Of a stretch of 64,000 nt of DNA, positions 1 through 7,314 are shown piece by piece. The stretch covers positions 124,001-188,000 of the forward strand of contig NZ_LAKD02000040.1 in the NCBI RefSeq assembly GCF_000968685.2, read 5' to 3'. The stretch is from Streptomyces antioxidans. Lineage in GTDB: Bacteria; Actinomycetota; Actinomycetes; Streptomycetales; Streptomycetaceae. The first letter of the stretch is position 1; each line of letters begins with the position of its first letter. The translations under genes were made by a program, and so were the position numbers. Below the pieces are notes generated by a model, which saw nothing but the letters and a program-made list of their open reading frames with translations, was not told the origin of the DNA and ran no database searches.

Positions 1-2
1 CG

Positions 3-221
3 GTCGCTCCCGCCTTCTCCGCGCGCGCTGACGAACCGACGCTCATCCTGGAGCGGGCCGCCGACTGGGCGTGGCACCGCTACTCGCTCGCGGGCGAGGA
101 AACCGCGCTCGTCCGCCCGTACGTGCTGGCCTGGGAAAGGCGCGCACGACAGCACCCAACGGTTGTTGTCGCTCCCCATCTGCCGACCGAGGCCCGGTCA
201 GCTCTCCTGGAGGCCCGCTGA
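3..221 (+). CDS. C-terminal end of a hypothetical protein (5' truncated by window edge)
   Basis: Frame 3 is open from the window edge to TGA at 219-221 and reads as a helical, Arg-rich protein end containing ERAADWAWHRYSLAG and VRPYVLAWERR. The latter recalls a small Streptomyces protein of unknown role often found beside regulators. The stop overlaps the next ATG (TGATG), so the two are translationally coupled and form the start of a three-gene operon. Function is unknown. Confidence 0.65.
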   Translation, partial: VAPAFSARADEPTLILERAADWAWHRYSLAGEETALVRPYVLAWERRARQHPTVVVAPHLPTEARSALLEAR

Positions 222-424
222 TGCCCTCTCAACAGCAGCCCGACAGCCCGGACGCTTCGGTTGCCCCCTATCAATCAACCGCCTGCCGGATCGGCACACA
301 CCACGCTTGCGCGGAGTCCTCCCCAGCTCTGGCACCGGTCGACGTGCCGTTGATCTACGAGGCGTGCGACTGCCTGTGTCACCCGGTCTCCGGCGAGACC
401 CGGCCAGCAGACGCGAAGCAATGA
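221..424 (+). CDS. Hypothetical 67-residue protein
   Basis: A small protein starts at ATG 221, overlapping the stop of the previous gene, with a GGAGG at 209-213 inside that gene. It is polar at the N-terminus and has cysteines in a TACRIGTHHAC stretch and in EACDCLCHPV, which could bind a metal. The stop overlaps the ATG of the following gene by four bases (ATGA). A longer reading frame exists upstream but would overlap a real gene, so I chose the internal start. No family recognised. Confidence 0.6.
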   Translation: MPSQQQPDSPDASVAPYQSTACRIGTHHACAESSPALAPVDVPLIYEACDCLCHPVSGETRPADAKQ

Positions 425-744
425 GCAACACCCACCGAGAGGCAGACGCAGGGATGACGGCACAGAGCCAACTGAGGCTTCTCCCGTGGACGGGGCCCGA
501 GGGCAAGCCGTGCTTCCTGGACACCGACGACCGGGAGGGCTTCATGTCCCGCTTGGCGGACCACATCGAGGCGGAGCAACTCGGGATGGCATCCGAACTG
601 CTGGGGCAGGCGCTTCCAATACTCGACGACGAGACCGCAGACCTGGAGAAACTGAAACTCATCGCCGCGCAGTTGGCGGGCGCGCTGCGGGACGTGCTGC
701 GCGTGGCGACCAGCCGCGGGCACCGTCTGCCAACGCCTGAGTAG
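421..744 (+). CDS. Hypothetical 107-residue protein
   Basis: This is the last gene of the three-gene operon and starts in an ATGA overlap. The translated protein has LLPWTGPEGKPCFLDTDD near the N-terminus and a helical C-terminal half. This looks like a conserved Streptomyces family of unknown function usually encoded next to small regulators. The open frame extends upstream to 163, but that part overlaps two other genes. A clear hairpin terminator follows at 813-843. Confidence 0.6.
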   Translation: MSNTHREADAGMTAQSQLRLLPWTGPEGKPCFLDTDDREGFMSRLADHIEAEQLGMASELLGQALPILDDETADLEKLKLIAAQLAGALRDVLRVATSRGHRLPTPE

Positions 745-812
745 CCCCTCAGGGGAACGCTCGGTCGACATGTCACGGCGGTACTGGCTGGCAGTCATGT
801 GCAGTACAGCTA

Positions 813-850
813 GGGAGACCTCGGATACGTTCCTAGGTCTCCCTGCTTTT
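813..850 (+). terminator. Intrinsic-type terminator
   Basis: Nine-base arms (gggagacct 813-821, aggtctccc 835-843) surround a 13-base loop and are followed by a T-rich run (tgctttttc). It ends the operon 3-744. Confidence 0.75.
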
Positions 851-1347
851 TCCTGATGACGCACGGTCGGCTGAGCGCTCTCACCCTCGCCCGGCTCCCC
901 TGTCCACCTCGACATGCTGGTGTCGCGCCCTCTCTGGACAAGAAGGGGCCCTGAGCTTCGGAATCACGGGGCCTGGCATGCATGACACTCACCCTGACCT
1001 GCCGGAACGGACGATCCTGCGTGCCACGCGGGGCCTCTCCGTAGACCCTGATTGACCGTGGTTCACCGCTCAATCGGGCACGCATCGGGCACGGCCTAGC
1101 CTGCGGATGGCCCTGGTACGTCCTGTCCCCTGTGAGTCGTGGCTCTTGATGACTGTCCGGCGACACCACGCAGGGATCATCAGCAACCGCTGACTCAGAG
1201 CTGCGCGCTTGGTGTGAGTTGGGTATGGCCGTGTGCGACCGTCTCAGAGTCGGTCTGGGAGGGAGCGAGATAACGGAGTTGCACATTCCGTAACCACTCA
1301 GTCACGGACCTCTACCACGAACAGATCAAGGTCTGTATGCTCCCCAC
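851..1347. other. Intergenic region
   Basis: About 500 bases with no convincing gene on either strand. The long minus-strand frame here has no protein-like composition. The right end must hold the promoter of the 1348 operon. TATGCT at 1336-1341 is a fair -10 and lies so close to the start codon that the transcript could be leaderless; I see no good -35. Confidence 0.4.
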
Positions 1348-1947
1348 ATGCCAGGGGAGGCTTTGCATCAGCTTGGAGACGATGGCGCGAGGCGGGCTAA
1401 GCGGTGGCTTGAGTCCACGACACGCGTCAAAGCGGCATGGCTCAATACGGACCCGCACTCTGCGGGCAGGCTCGAATTTCCTTGGCCGCATAGCGAGTGG
1501 AGCTTCTCGTACGATATTGGAGGAATTCTCCACGGCGACGAATTCGCCGGTCAGATGTTCTTGGCCGAGTGTAAGAAGTACTCGTCTGCAGGAGACCAAG
1601 GTACTCACTATCAGTCATATCTTGCTAAATGTTACGTGACGCGCAGAGATCACTCTCGGCTTGCCGATCATTTCATGTGGATGACATGGCACCCATTTCT
1701 CGTGGGAACGTGGAACCAGCTTTGTGAGGCCGACAAAGTACGCGAGGGCGTATTGTCGGAGCATAAGCGGGTCTTCGGGGTGGATTCCGAGGAAGAAGCC
1801 AAGGATCTGATTGATGATGCCATTGTCGAAGAAGTTGCTTCCCGTCTCTGGTTATTGGTTCTTTCAGACAAGCAAGAGAAGCTAGTTATCACGCCCCAGC
1901 ATAGAGGCTTAATAATTAAGCACGAGATCGAGGCGGGGACTTGGTGA
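1348..1947 (+). CDS. Putative PD-(D/E)xK-superfamily nuclease, defence candidate
   Basis: The 199-residue protein contains FSYDIGGILHGDEF followed by MFLAECKKYSS (about residues 52-79). An Asp in a hydrophobic strand followed by E-x-K in a second strand is the core of the PD-(D/E)xK nuclease fold, so D55 and E74/K76 are candidate metal and catalytic residues. The fold assignment is inference from this motif only. Codon use is visibly AT-richer than in the AICE backbone. The stop overlaps the start of the next gene (TGATG), so the two should be made together. No Shine-Dalgarno is obvious and a leaderless start is possible. It could also be a non-nuclease member of the fold. Confidence 0.55.
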   Translation: MPGEALHQLGDDGARRAKRWLESTTRVKAAWLNTDPHSAGRLEFPWPHSEWSFSYDIGGILHGDEFAGQMFLAECKKYSSAGDQGTHYQSYLAKCYVTRRDHSRLADHFMWMTWHPFLVGTWNQLCEADKVREGVLSEHKRVFGVDSEEEAKDLIDDAIVEEVASRLWLLVLSDKQEKLVITPQHRGLIIKHEIEAGTW

Positions 1948-3389
1948 TGGGTGCGTCTTATGCGCAATCAGTGCGCAATGCCATTGACCCGATGGATCCG
2001 CTCAGGAGCGTCCATGCCCTCAAGCAAACGGTCATCAACGAGTTAAAAGAAACAGATTCTCGTGTTTCCATTAAGTCGACGGACTACTTTAACCACACGT
2101 TTGCTCCTGATCTCGTTCTCAGGTGGCCTCATGACAGTAACGTGCGTCGCTTATTCTTACGTACTGACCCTGACCCGATCTACTTGGCCCAAGATATGGG
2201 GATCGCTGGGGCCCCAGATTCGATCTTTTTCTCGCTTTCGTCGGGTGAGCGACCAGGGGAAGTTGGCTCCGATGAGTCTCTACACGCTGCGGCTCTTGAG
2301 GCAGGGGCCTTATTAACGGATGCGGATGGACTGCAAGAATTTATTGAATCTCGCCGAGAAACGCCCGTTGTTAGCCTTGCCTCTAGCGCGATCCTGCAAG
2401 GTGGTCGTGGACTGATTAAGCGTCCTGAAGCTGTAGCAGTTTCCCGGGGCGTATCAGATGGATTCTCGGCTGCTCAGGAACTCGATGTATCGCGGACGCG
2501 TTCGGCAACGAGGGTCATCAACGAAGTCTTTGATGGCGTGCGATCTTCTAGGCTTACGCGTTTTTTGCAAGCTGTCTGGGTTGGCTCTGGCGGAGATGCT
2601 GCCACCTTTCCGGCTCCCGCTGATGTGGCAGGCCCTCTTGACGATGAGGCACTATCTTTTCTTCTAGATCTCGAAGAGATCACCGATGACAGCTTTTGGC
2701 GCAGGATCGGTAGAGGCATTACGTTGGATCGACTGGCAGGTCTAACGATAAACCAACCTTCCCGTAACCTGCAGAGGCTAGTGACAAATAATCTGGACGT
2801 TCTGCAGGCGAAGATTTGTCGCATTGCCTTGCTGCAGCCGCAACTGTGGAGAGACGAATCACCTCTACAGTGGGCTGTCGATCGTGAAATGCTTGCTTTG
2901 CAGTCTGATAGATTTGCGGCATTCTTGGCCGGCCGACGTGAGGATCTCAATGCCAGGCCGGAGGACTTGGATGGCATCAGTGTCAATGACGTGGTGAAGC
3001 GTGCTGTGCGGCATCGAATTGCTGTTTCTGAGTTGGAGCTCTCTACTGTAAGGAGAACTCTCACTTACGGTTCCGATCGAGTCGAAGATGTTACCCGGGA
3101 CGAGGAGCTAGCGGATTTCGCAGAGGTGCTTGGTCCGTCAGTGAGGGTCAACGCGGCCATTGCGTCCATAGCGCGTGGGAGAAACCTACGATGTGACTTC
3201 ACGTCACTGACGGGGCAAGGGCGAACCGCTGCAAAGTTTCCGATTTCGGAGCTCCTCTATGCGGCTTTAGGACTCATGATGGAACTCACCGAAGAAGAAG
3301 AGAGACAGCTTTCGGTGCTTCTTTCCGGTGGGGCCACGACCGATTCAGATGACGAATATTCTCTCTTCGGACCAGATGACATCCCCTAG
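1947..3389 (+). CDS. Uncharacterised 480-residue protein coupled to the nuclease-like gene
   Basis: Starts at ATG 1947 in a TGATG overlap with the upstream gene; GTG 1944 and TTG 1941 are alternative in-frame starts. GAGGCGGGG at 1930-1938 is a usable ribosome binding site. I recognise no motif: there is no Walker box, no membrane segment and no HTH. The protein is mixed alpha/beta at the N-terminus (APDLVLRW), mainly helical afterwards, and has an acidic C-terminal tail (TTDSDDEYSLFGPDDIP). Lower GC and an uneven spread of rare codons mark it as acquired. It is most likely the recognition or regulatory partner of the 1348 protein. Confidence 0.55.
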   Translation: MGASYAQSVRNAIDPMDPLRSVHALKQTVINELKETDSRVSIKSTDYFNHTFAPDLVLRWPHDSNVRRLFLRTDPDPIYLAQDMGIAGAPDSIFFSLSSGERPGEVGSDESLHAAALEAGALLTDADGLQEFIESRRETPVVSLASSAILQGGRGLIKRPEAVAVSRGVSDGFSAAQELDVSRTRSATRVINEVFDGVRSSRLTRFLQAVWVGSGGDAATFPAPADVAGPLDDEALSFLLDLEEITDDSFWRRIGRGITLDRLAGLTINQPSRNLQRLVTNNLDVLQAKICRIALLQPQLWRDESPLQWAVDREMLALQSDRFAAFLAGRREDLNARPEDLDGISVNDVVKRAVRHRIAVSELELSTVRRTLTYGSDRVEDVTRDEELADFAEVLGPSVRVNAAIASIARGRNLRCDFTSLTGQGRTAAKFPISELLYAALGLMMELTEEEERQLSVLLSGGATTDSDDEYSLFGPDDIP

Positions 3390-3837
3390 CGGGCGTGCAT
3401 GACTTGTTCAACAGCCTGCTTTGGGCATTGGAATTCGTCGAGAAGCGGCCTGTCCTAGTGAGTTTCCGGCGCCCCCTCTCAGCCTGGACAGAGCGCGCCG
3501 CTTTCCAGTCGGCAGCGGTCGGCTTGTTGCTGTACTCCGTTGTTGAGCCCCCGACTCTCCGCTTTTCAGGCCGAGTAAGGCTGCTGCCGGTGGTCGGTTC
3601 GCTGACGTCCGCTGCTGGCGTCGGCGTACGCGGCCGTTGGCGTCACGGCTGGCGTCAGATGACCTCTTCGTCCCGAACTGACGGCGAGCGGTTGCTGGGG
3701 TCTGCTCGGCTGATCGTCGGTGGTCCAGCAATCGGTGAAGGTTAGTCGTGGTCACGGCGCTGCTGTACCCCCTGCTGTACTCCGCTTGGCCAACCGGACG
3801 TGGGCTCAACTGACACGCCGGGAGGCCTTGGCCCAGC
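3390..3837. other. Intergenic region with no supported gene
   Basis: About 450 bases between convergent genes. Open frames exist on both strands but are rich in Arg, Ser and Gly with no protein-like pattern. A phrase close to gctgtactccg occurs twice (3530 and 3774), which suggests decayed sequence. No terminator with a T-run is visible. Confidence 0.35.
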
Positions 3838-4134
3838 TCAGACCCGAGCCACCACTCCAACGAACTCTGCTCCCTTGTGGTTTCCGATGATGAAGGCGAA
3901 GCCGTGCCCCTCTCCACAAGTGAGATCGACGCGGACGTACCCACCTCGCGTTCCCAACGGGCTGTCGTAGTCGTCCCTGTCGGGGTGCACGGTTGCCACC
4001 TCGTGGTCAGGGGAGAAGTCCTTGTTCTCAACGGAGTCAGTGCCGCAAGCGGGGCACATGAGCTGCCACTGCATGCTCCACTCCTGCGTGTCCTTCTGTA
4101 CCGGCACCAGGGCTTCCGAATGGGGCACAGGCAT
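3838..4134 (-). CDS. Hypothetical 98-residue protein with a possible zinc ribbon
   Basis: The protein has one CPACGTDS knuckle near residue 29 and a second half-site TCGEGHGF near residue 73. With the histidine this could form a zinc ribbon, as in small Streptomyces proteins that read like conserved hypotheticals. The segment between them is acidic, and the C-terminus (FAFIIGNHKGAEFVGVV) looks like two beta strands. It stands alone between two AT-rich defence-like operons and points towards the 1348 operon. Function unknown. Confidence 0.55.
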   Translation of the reverse strand: MPVPHSEALVPVQKDTQEWSMQWQLMCPACGTDSVENKDFSPDHEVATVHPDRDDYDSPLGTRGGYVRVDLTCGEGHGFAFIIGNHKGAEFVGVVARV

Positions 4135-4654
4135 ATGACTACCTCCTCAACTCGAACCGTTACCTCAATCACACCGCATCTGGAGCTTTCTCGACGGGTG
4201 GTTACCCAATCTCGCACTCGCAGACTCAACTGTTCACGGAGCAGTCGTGGTTAAGTGCAGGGCCCGCACGGTGTAGCGGAGGGGGCTGAGAGGCTTTGGG
4301 ATGGGGCTGCCCCGGTGTGAGATCGGCGCCCCGTGTAGCTGATGTTGCCTCCTCAGGCCTCTACCACGTCAAGCAGAGGGCAGGCCTGACCACCGGAGCG
4401 CTACAGGCTACATCTGGCGCAGTCGAGATGATGCGCGGAGGAGAGGCAGGTCGACCGTTGGCTGCCAGGGTCTGTGCGGTCGACGTTGCGACGGATGTTC
4501 TCGTGAGCGATCGGAACCAAGACGCTAAGCTAGCTGACACCAGGGTTTTGGAGAATCGAAAATATGTTCGGCGCGATCGGCGGTCCTGAATCCTGTCAAT
4601 GGGGTATTTGAGAGCCTGATAGTGGACTCAATATGAACGGTCGTCGGGGGATAA
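4135..4654. other. Intergenic region, promoter side of the HNH operon
   Basis: About 520 bases. The open frame at 4296-4589 is not protein-like. The base composition becomes AT-rich after about 4500, where the acquired block starts. The promoter of the 4655 operon should be in 4560-4640; I see no clean -35/-10 pair. Confidence 0.35.
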
Positions 4655-5368
4655 ATGGCGCGGTGCAAGAATGCGGCAAGAGCGATAGGGCAAAACGACA
4701 CAAGGAACCTGTACGCAGACGCTGCAGGGCGTTGCCAAAACCCGAGCTGCTTGAACCCTGTCCTGGTGAGGGCAGAGAATAGCGTCCGCGTTAATGTTGG
4801 CGAGTTGGCTCACATAATTGCCGCCTCCCCCAAGGGGCCCCGAGGTGACTCCGTAATTGATCCCAGTGCGTTGGCACTCGAACAAAACCTGATACTGCTT
4901 TGTTTGGTCTGTCACAAGATTGTGGACTCAGAGGAATCGGCGTATCCCGTCGAGTTGCTCCAGACCTGGAAAAGTTCGCACGAGGCTCGAATTTCCAGTG
5001 CCTTCGGTGCGCGTGCATTTGATCGATGCGAAGAGGCCCGATATACGCTTGAGTCTTACCTCCGCTCGAATCGATCCACGTTCGATGCCTTCGGTCCCAA
5101 CTCAGAATCTTCGTGGAACCCCCTTTCGGATGCTGTCGACATTTGGAGGGTGCGAGTGCGCGAGGTGATCATCCCTAACAATCGAATGATTCTAAGGCTT
5201 CTAGACTTCAATACGCATCTCCTGTCATCCGCTGAGCTAACGGTGTTGGAGAAATTTCGGGTCCATGTGGAAGAGTTTGAGCGGAAACATGTTTTCGGCG
5301 CTATGTCTTCCTCGGTTCCGCGGTTCCCAGAAGAAATGAATGAGATGCTTTGCCGAGAAGGGGTGTGA
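4655..5368 (+). CDS. HNH endonuclease, first gene of a three-gene defence-like operon
   Basis: The N-terminal ~110 residues form an HNH nuclease: a zinc knuckle CQNPSC (residues 27-32), then GELAHIIAASPKGPRGD with the catalytic His, then NLILLCLVCHKIVDS with the second Cys pair and the third His. This HNH type (GELAHI, LCxxCHKxVD) is familiar as the effector of several anti-phage systems and of stand-alone genes. The C-terminal ~120 residues are helical and unassigned; they probably sense or bind a partner. The next start lies one base beyond the stop. The whole operon is AT-rich compared with the AICE backbone. The HNH assignment is firm; the role in defence is inference. Confidence 0.75.
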   Translation: MARCKNAARAIGQNDTRNLYADAAGRCQNPSCLNPVLVRAENSVRVNVGELAHIIAASPKGPRGDSVIDPSALALEQNLILLCLVCHKIVDSEESAYPVELLQTWKSSHEARISSAFGARAFDRCEEARYTLESYLRSNRSTFDAFGPNSESSWNPLSDAVDIWRVRVREVIIPNNRMILRLLDFNTHLLSSAELTVLEKFRVHVEEFERKHVFGAMSSSVPRFPEEMNEMLCREGV

Positions 5369-5369
5369 C

Positions 5370-5762
5370 ATGCCAGATGGCGGTTACTACGCAAAGGTTC
5401 CCCGTTCGGAGTCAATTGAGGCTGTAAGGAGGGCCCTGTATCGGCACAGCGCTGTTTCCGACTATAAAGAAATCACTCCTCAGCTGTACGAGATCTCCCG
5501 AATTGGAAGGTCGGCTGTGAAGTTGTATGTAACCAACGTGTACACGGTGGGCATGGCTGACGTTCAAGAAATTCTCGAAGAGAATCCTTCTGTTACGTGT
5601 ATTCTCACTGTCAGTGCTTGGAACAGCTATACGGGGCGAGCTAAGGAGTATGCGAAGTCAATCAACGTCGGGCTCTTCAGATTTTATGAATGGCTGGGGG
5701 CGTTAAACTATGACGGAGATAAGCTCCTTGATTACATTGCTCCGTCAGAGCGTGACGATTGA
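5370..5762 (+). CDS. Uncharacterised 130-residue protein between HNH nuclease and nucleotidyltransferase
   Basis: I chose ATG 5370, one base after the previous stop, with GAGAAGGGG as ribosome binding site; an upstream in-frame start would overlap the HNH gene. The protein alternates predicted strands and helices (VKLYVTNVYTVGMADVQ, VTCILTVSAWNSYTGRAKE), which suggests a small Rossmann- or restriction-endonuclease-like fold. No catalytic motif is certain: ILTVSAWN would replace the usual acidic strand. The end overlaps the nucleotidyltransferase gene by 53 bases, which argues for tight co-expression. No family recognised. Confidence 0.6.
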   Translation: MPDGGYYAKVPRSESIEAVRRALYRHSAVSDYKEITPQLYEISRIGRSAVKLYVTNVYTVGMADVQEILEENPSVTCILTVSAWNSYTGRAKEYAKSINVGLFRFYEWLGALNYDGDKLLDYIAPSERDD

Positions 5763-6024
5763 GTGTTTGTGTCCGCCTTGGGATGTCTACTTGTTTGGAT
5801 CTTCGCTAAGCGGGCTGCGCGTGGGGTCCGATGTTGACCTAGTTCTCGTTTACAAGTGTGGCGATGAAGCGATGGCTCGAAGGTTTCGAGTAATCGCCAC
5901 TCGAAGGGCTTGGGATATTCTCAACCTGCAACTTGATGTCACCCTCTTGAGTGAAAATGAAGAGGAATCTGTGAGCTTTGTTTCAAGAGAGGGTGCCGCG
6001 CGAATTCTGGGCAGTAGTGAGTAG
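5710..6024 (+). CDS. Minimal nucleotidyltransferase (MNT-like)
   Basis: VYLFGSSLSGLRVGSDVDLV (about residues 26-45) is the complete GS-x9-DxD active site of the DNA polymerase beta-type minimal nucleotidyltransferases. A third acidic position is likely in LQLDVTLL (about residue 76). Proteins of this family add nucleotides to a partner, for example the MNT antitoxins that AMPylate HEPN toxins. Here no HEPN gene is adjacent; the partner would be the HNH nuclease or the 5370 product. I kept ATG 5710, preceded by GGGGGCG, because the helix it encodes is usual before the first strand. GTG 5752 is the alternative. Confidence 0.75.
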   Translation: MTEISSLITLLRQSVTIECLCPPWDVYLFGSSLSGLRVGSDVDLVLVYKCGDEAMARRFRVIATRRAWDILNLQLDVTLLSENEEESVSFVSREGAARILGSSE

Positions 6025-6094
6025 TAGTCGAGGTGACGGACTGGGGGAAACGAGTCGGTGGAGCGGGTTTGGGCGGTGGCCTGCCCGGTTTGGG

Positions 6095-6191
6095 GTCGGG
6101 CATGGTCAGGGGGCCGTACGCTGGTTGGCAACTCGGGCAGGCTTTGGACCTGCCCGGAATTTGAACGAGTGGCCCCCTGGCCTTGCCCGAC
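6095..6191. repeat. Long imperfect inverted repeat with a nested hairpin
   Basis: A 21-base arm at 6095-6115 pairs with 6171-6191 with only two mismatches. Inside it lies a second hairpin, cgggcagg / cctgcccg at about 6134-6156. The whole lies in the otherwise empty 6025-6430 region between cargo and backbone. It has no T-run. It could be a transfer or replication site, or simply a strong bidirectional terminator of the HNH operon; the sequence does not decide. Confidence 0.5.
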
Positions 6192-6430
6192 GCGGGACCC
6201 GGACCGGGGAGGTGCCTAAAGCCGTGGAGCCGACCCCCAGCCACGACGGCGCTTTTCTCCCCAGCCAAGGTGCCCGCTGCTGGCGCGCGGCTCGGTGGTC
6301 GGGCCGGAGCGGGGCGGAGACAGGAGCGGCGGCCCGCGCCGCCGGGCCGCGCGCCGCGCCGCGCTTGCGCGGCGCCTTGATCGAGTAGGGAAAGTTCTAC
6401 CGCGCTCTGGTTGATCGTTTGGGTCGGTCG

Positions 6431-6454
6431 GTGCCTACTCACGTGAGTAGGCAC
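6431..6454. promoter_or_regulatory. Perfect 24-base palindrome, probable operator of the GntR-NUDIX gene
   Basis: gtgcctactcac followed by its exact reverse complement. It lies 66 bases before the GntR-NUDIX start codon. GntR regulators of AICEs (KorSA type) bind such sites and repress themselves. Confidence 0.6.
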
Positions 6455-6465
6455 GCGGATACCCT

Positions 6466-6493
6466 GGTTCTAGTTACGCACGTAACTAGAACC
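6466..6493. promoter_or_regulatory. Second inverted repeat upstream of the GntR-NUDIX gene
   Basis: Twelve-base perfect arms (ggttctagttac and its complement) with a four-base spacer. Together with the palindrome at 6431 this makes a double operator. The core differs from the first palindrome, so two different proteins may bind. Confidence 0.6.
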
Positions 6494-6519
6494 AACGACG
6501 GCAGGAGCGTGCTCACCGG

Positions 6520-7314
6520 ATGGGACCGAAGTCGGAGCGGGTCTACCGCACGATTCGCGAGTGGATCGCTACGGGCAAGTACTCGCCAGGTTCCAAGCTC
6601 CCGTCCGAGCGGACCCTGTCGGAGGATCTGGAGATCGGTCGTACGGCCCTGCGACAGGTGCTGGCCAGGCTCGTTGCTGAGGGCGTCGTCGAAGTTCATG
6701 GCCGTAGCTCCTACCGGGTGCCGGATCGGTCAGTGACTACCGAAGCGCCAGCAGATGTCGAGCCCTGGCAGATCCATGGTGAGCGGGCGCTGTATGACAA
6801 CCCGTGGGTGAAGCTGAGCCTCGTTGACGTGGAACCGCCCGGCGTGAAGCGCTTCGAGCACCATGTCGTCAAGCTCCACCATGTGGCCATCGCCGCTGTG
6901 ATCGATGACCAGGACCGAGTGCTCATGATGTGGCGGTACCGCTTCGTCCCCGATGCCTTCGGCTGGGAGCTGCCGGGCGGCATCGTCGATCCGGGGGAGG
7001 AACCCCTTCAGACCGCCTTGCGTGAAGTCGAGGAAGAGACCGGCTGGCGGCCGGACGCCTTGCAGCATGTGGTCACGTACCAGCCCATGGTCGGCATGGT
7101 CGACTCGCCGCACGAGATCTTCGTCGGTCATGGGGCGAGGCTCGTCGGTGAGCCGACAGATCTGGAAGAGGCCGGTCACATCGCCTGGGTGCCTCTGTCC
7201 GACATTCCCGGGCTGATGGCTCGTGGTGAGCTGATGGGGTCCGGCACCTTGGTCGCCCTCCTTCATGTGCTTGCATCGCGGGGTGCCGGCGCGTCGCCTA
7301 CAAACGCTGCGTGA
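6520..7314 (+). CDS. GntR-NUDIX fusion regulator (KorSA/Pif-like)
   Basis: Residues 1-70 are a GntR winged helix (SPGSKLPSERTLSEDLEIGR, TALRQVLARLVAEGVVEV). Residues about 110-255 are a NUDIX hydrolase, with the Nudix box beginning at GGIVDPGEEPLQTALREVEE and ending EETGW. pSAM2 has a separate GntR repressor (KorSA) and a separate NUDIX immunity factor (Pif); this element seems to join both functions in one protein. The stop overlaps the convergent HTH-TPR gene by 17 bases. GGAG at 6504 is about 12 bases from the ATG, which is far. The Nudix substrate is unknown. Confidence 0.8.
   Translation: MGPKSERVYRTIREWIATGKYSPGSKLPSERTLSEDLEIGRTALRQVLARLVAEGVVEVHGRSSYRVPDRSVTTEAPADVEPWQIHGERALYDNPWVKLSLVDVEPPGVKRFEHHVVKLHHVAIAAVIDDQDRVLMMWRYRFVPDAFGWELPGGIVDPGEEPLQTALREVEEETGWRPDALQHVVTYQPMVGMVDSPHEIFVGHGARLVGEPTDLEEAGHIAWVPLSDIPGLMARGELMGSGTLVALLHVLASRGAGASPTNAA

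Noticed and set aside
810..1286. Minus-strand reading frame of 158 codons
   Set aside because: Arg/Ser/Pro-rich, no plausible start signal, and it runs across a terminator.
3395..3745. Plus-strand frame of 116 codons after the 480-residue gene
   Set aside because: No ribosome binding site and no protein-like pattern; likely chance in GC-rich DNA.
4296..4589. Plus-strand frame of 97 codons before the HNH operon
   Set aside because: Composition is not protein-like and the frame has no conserved pattern or signal.
6196..6203. GACCCGGA, the 8-base translocase recognition word known from a Streptomyces plasmid
   Set aside because: Only one copy is seen; functional transfer loci carry several.
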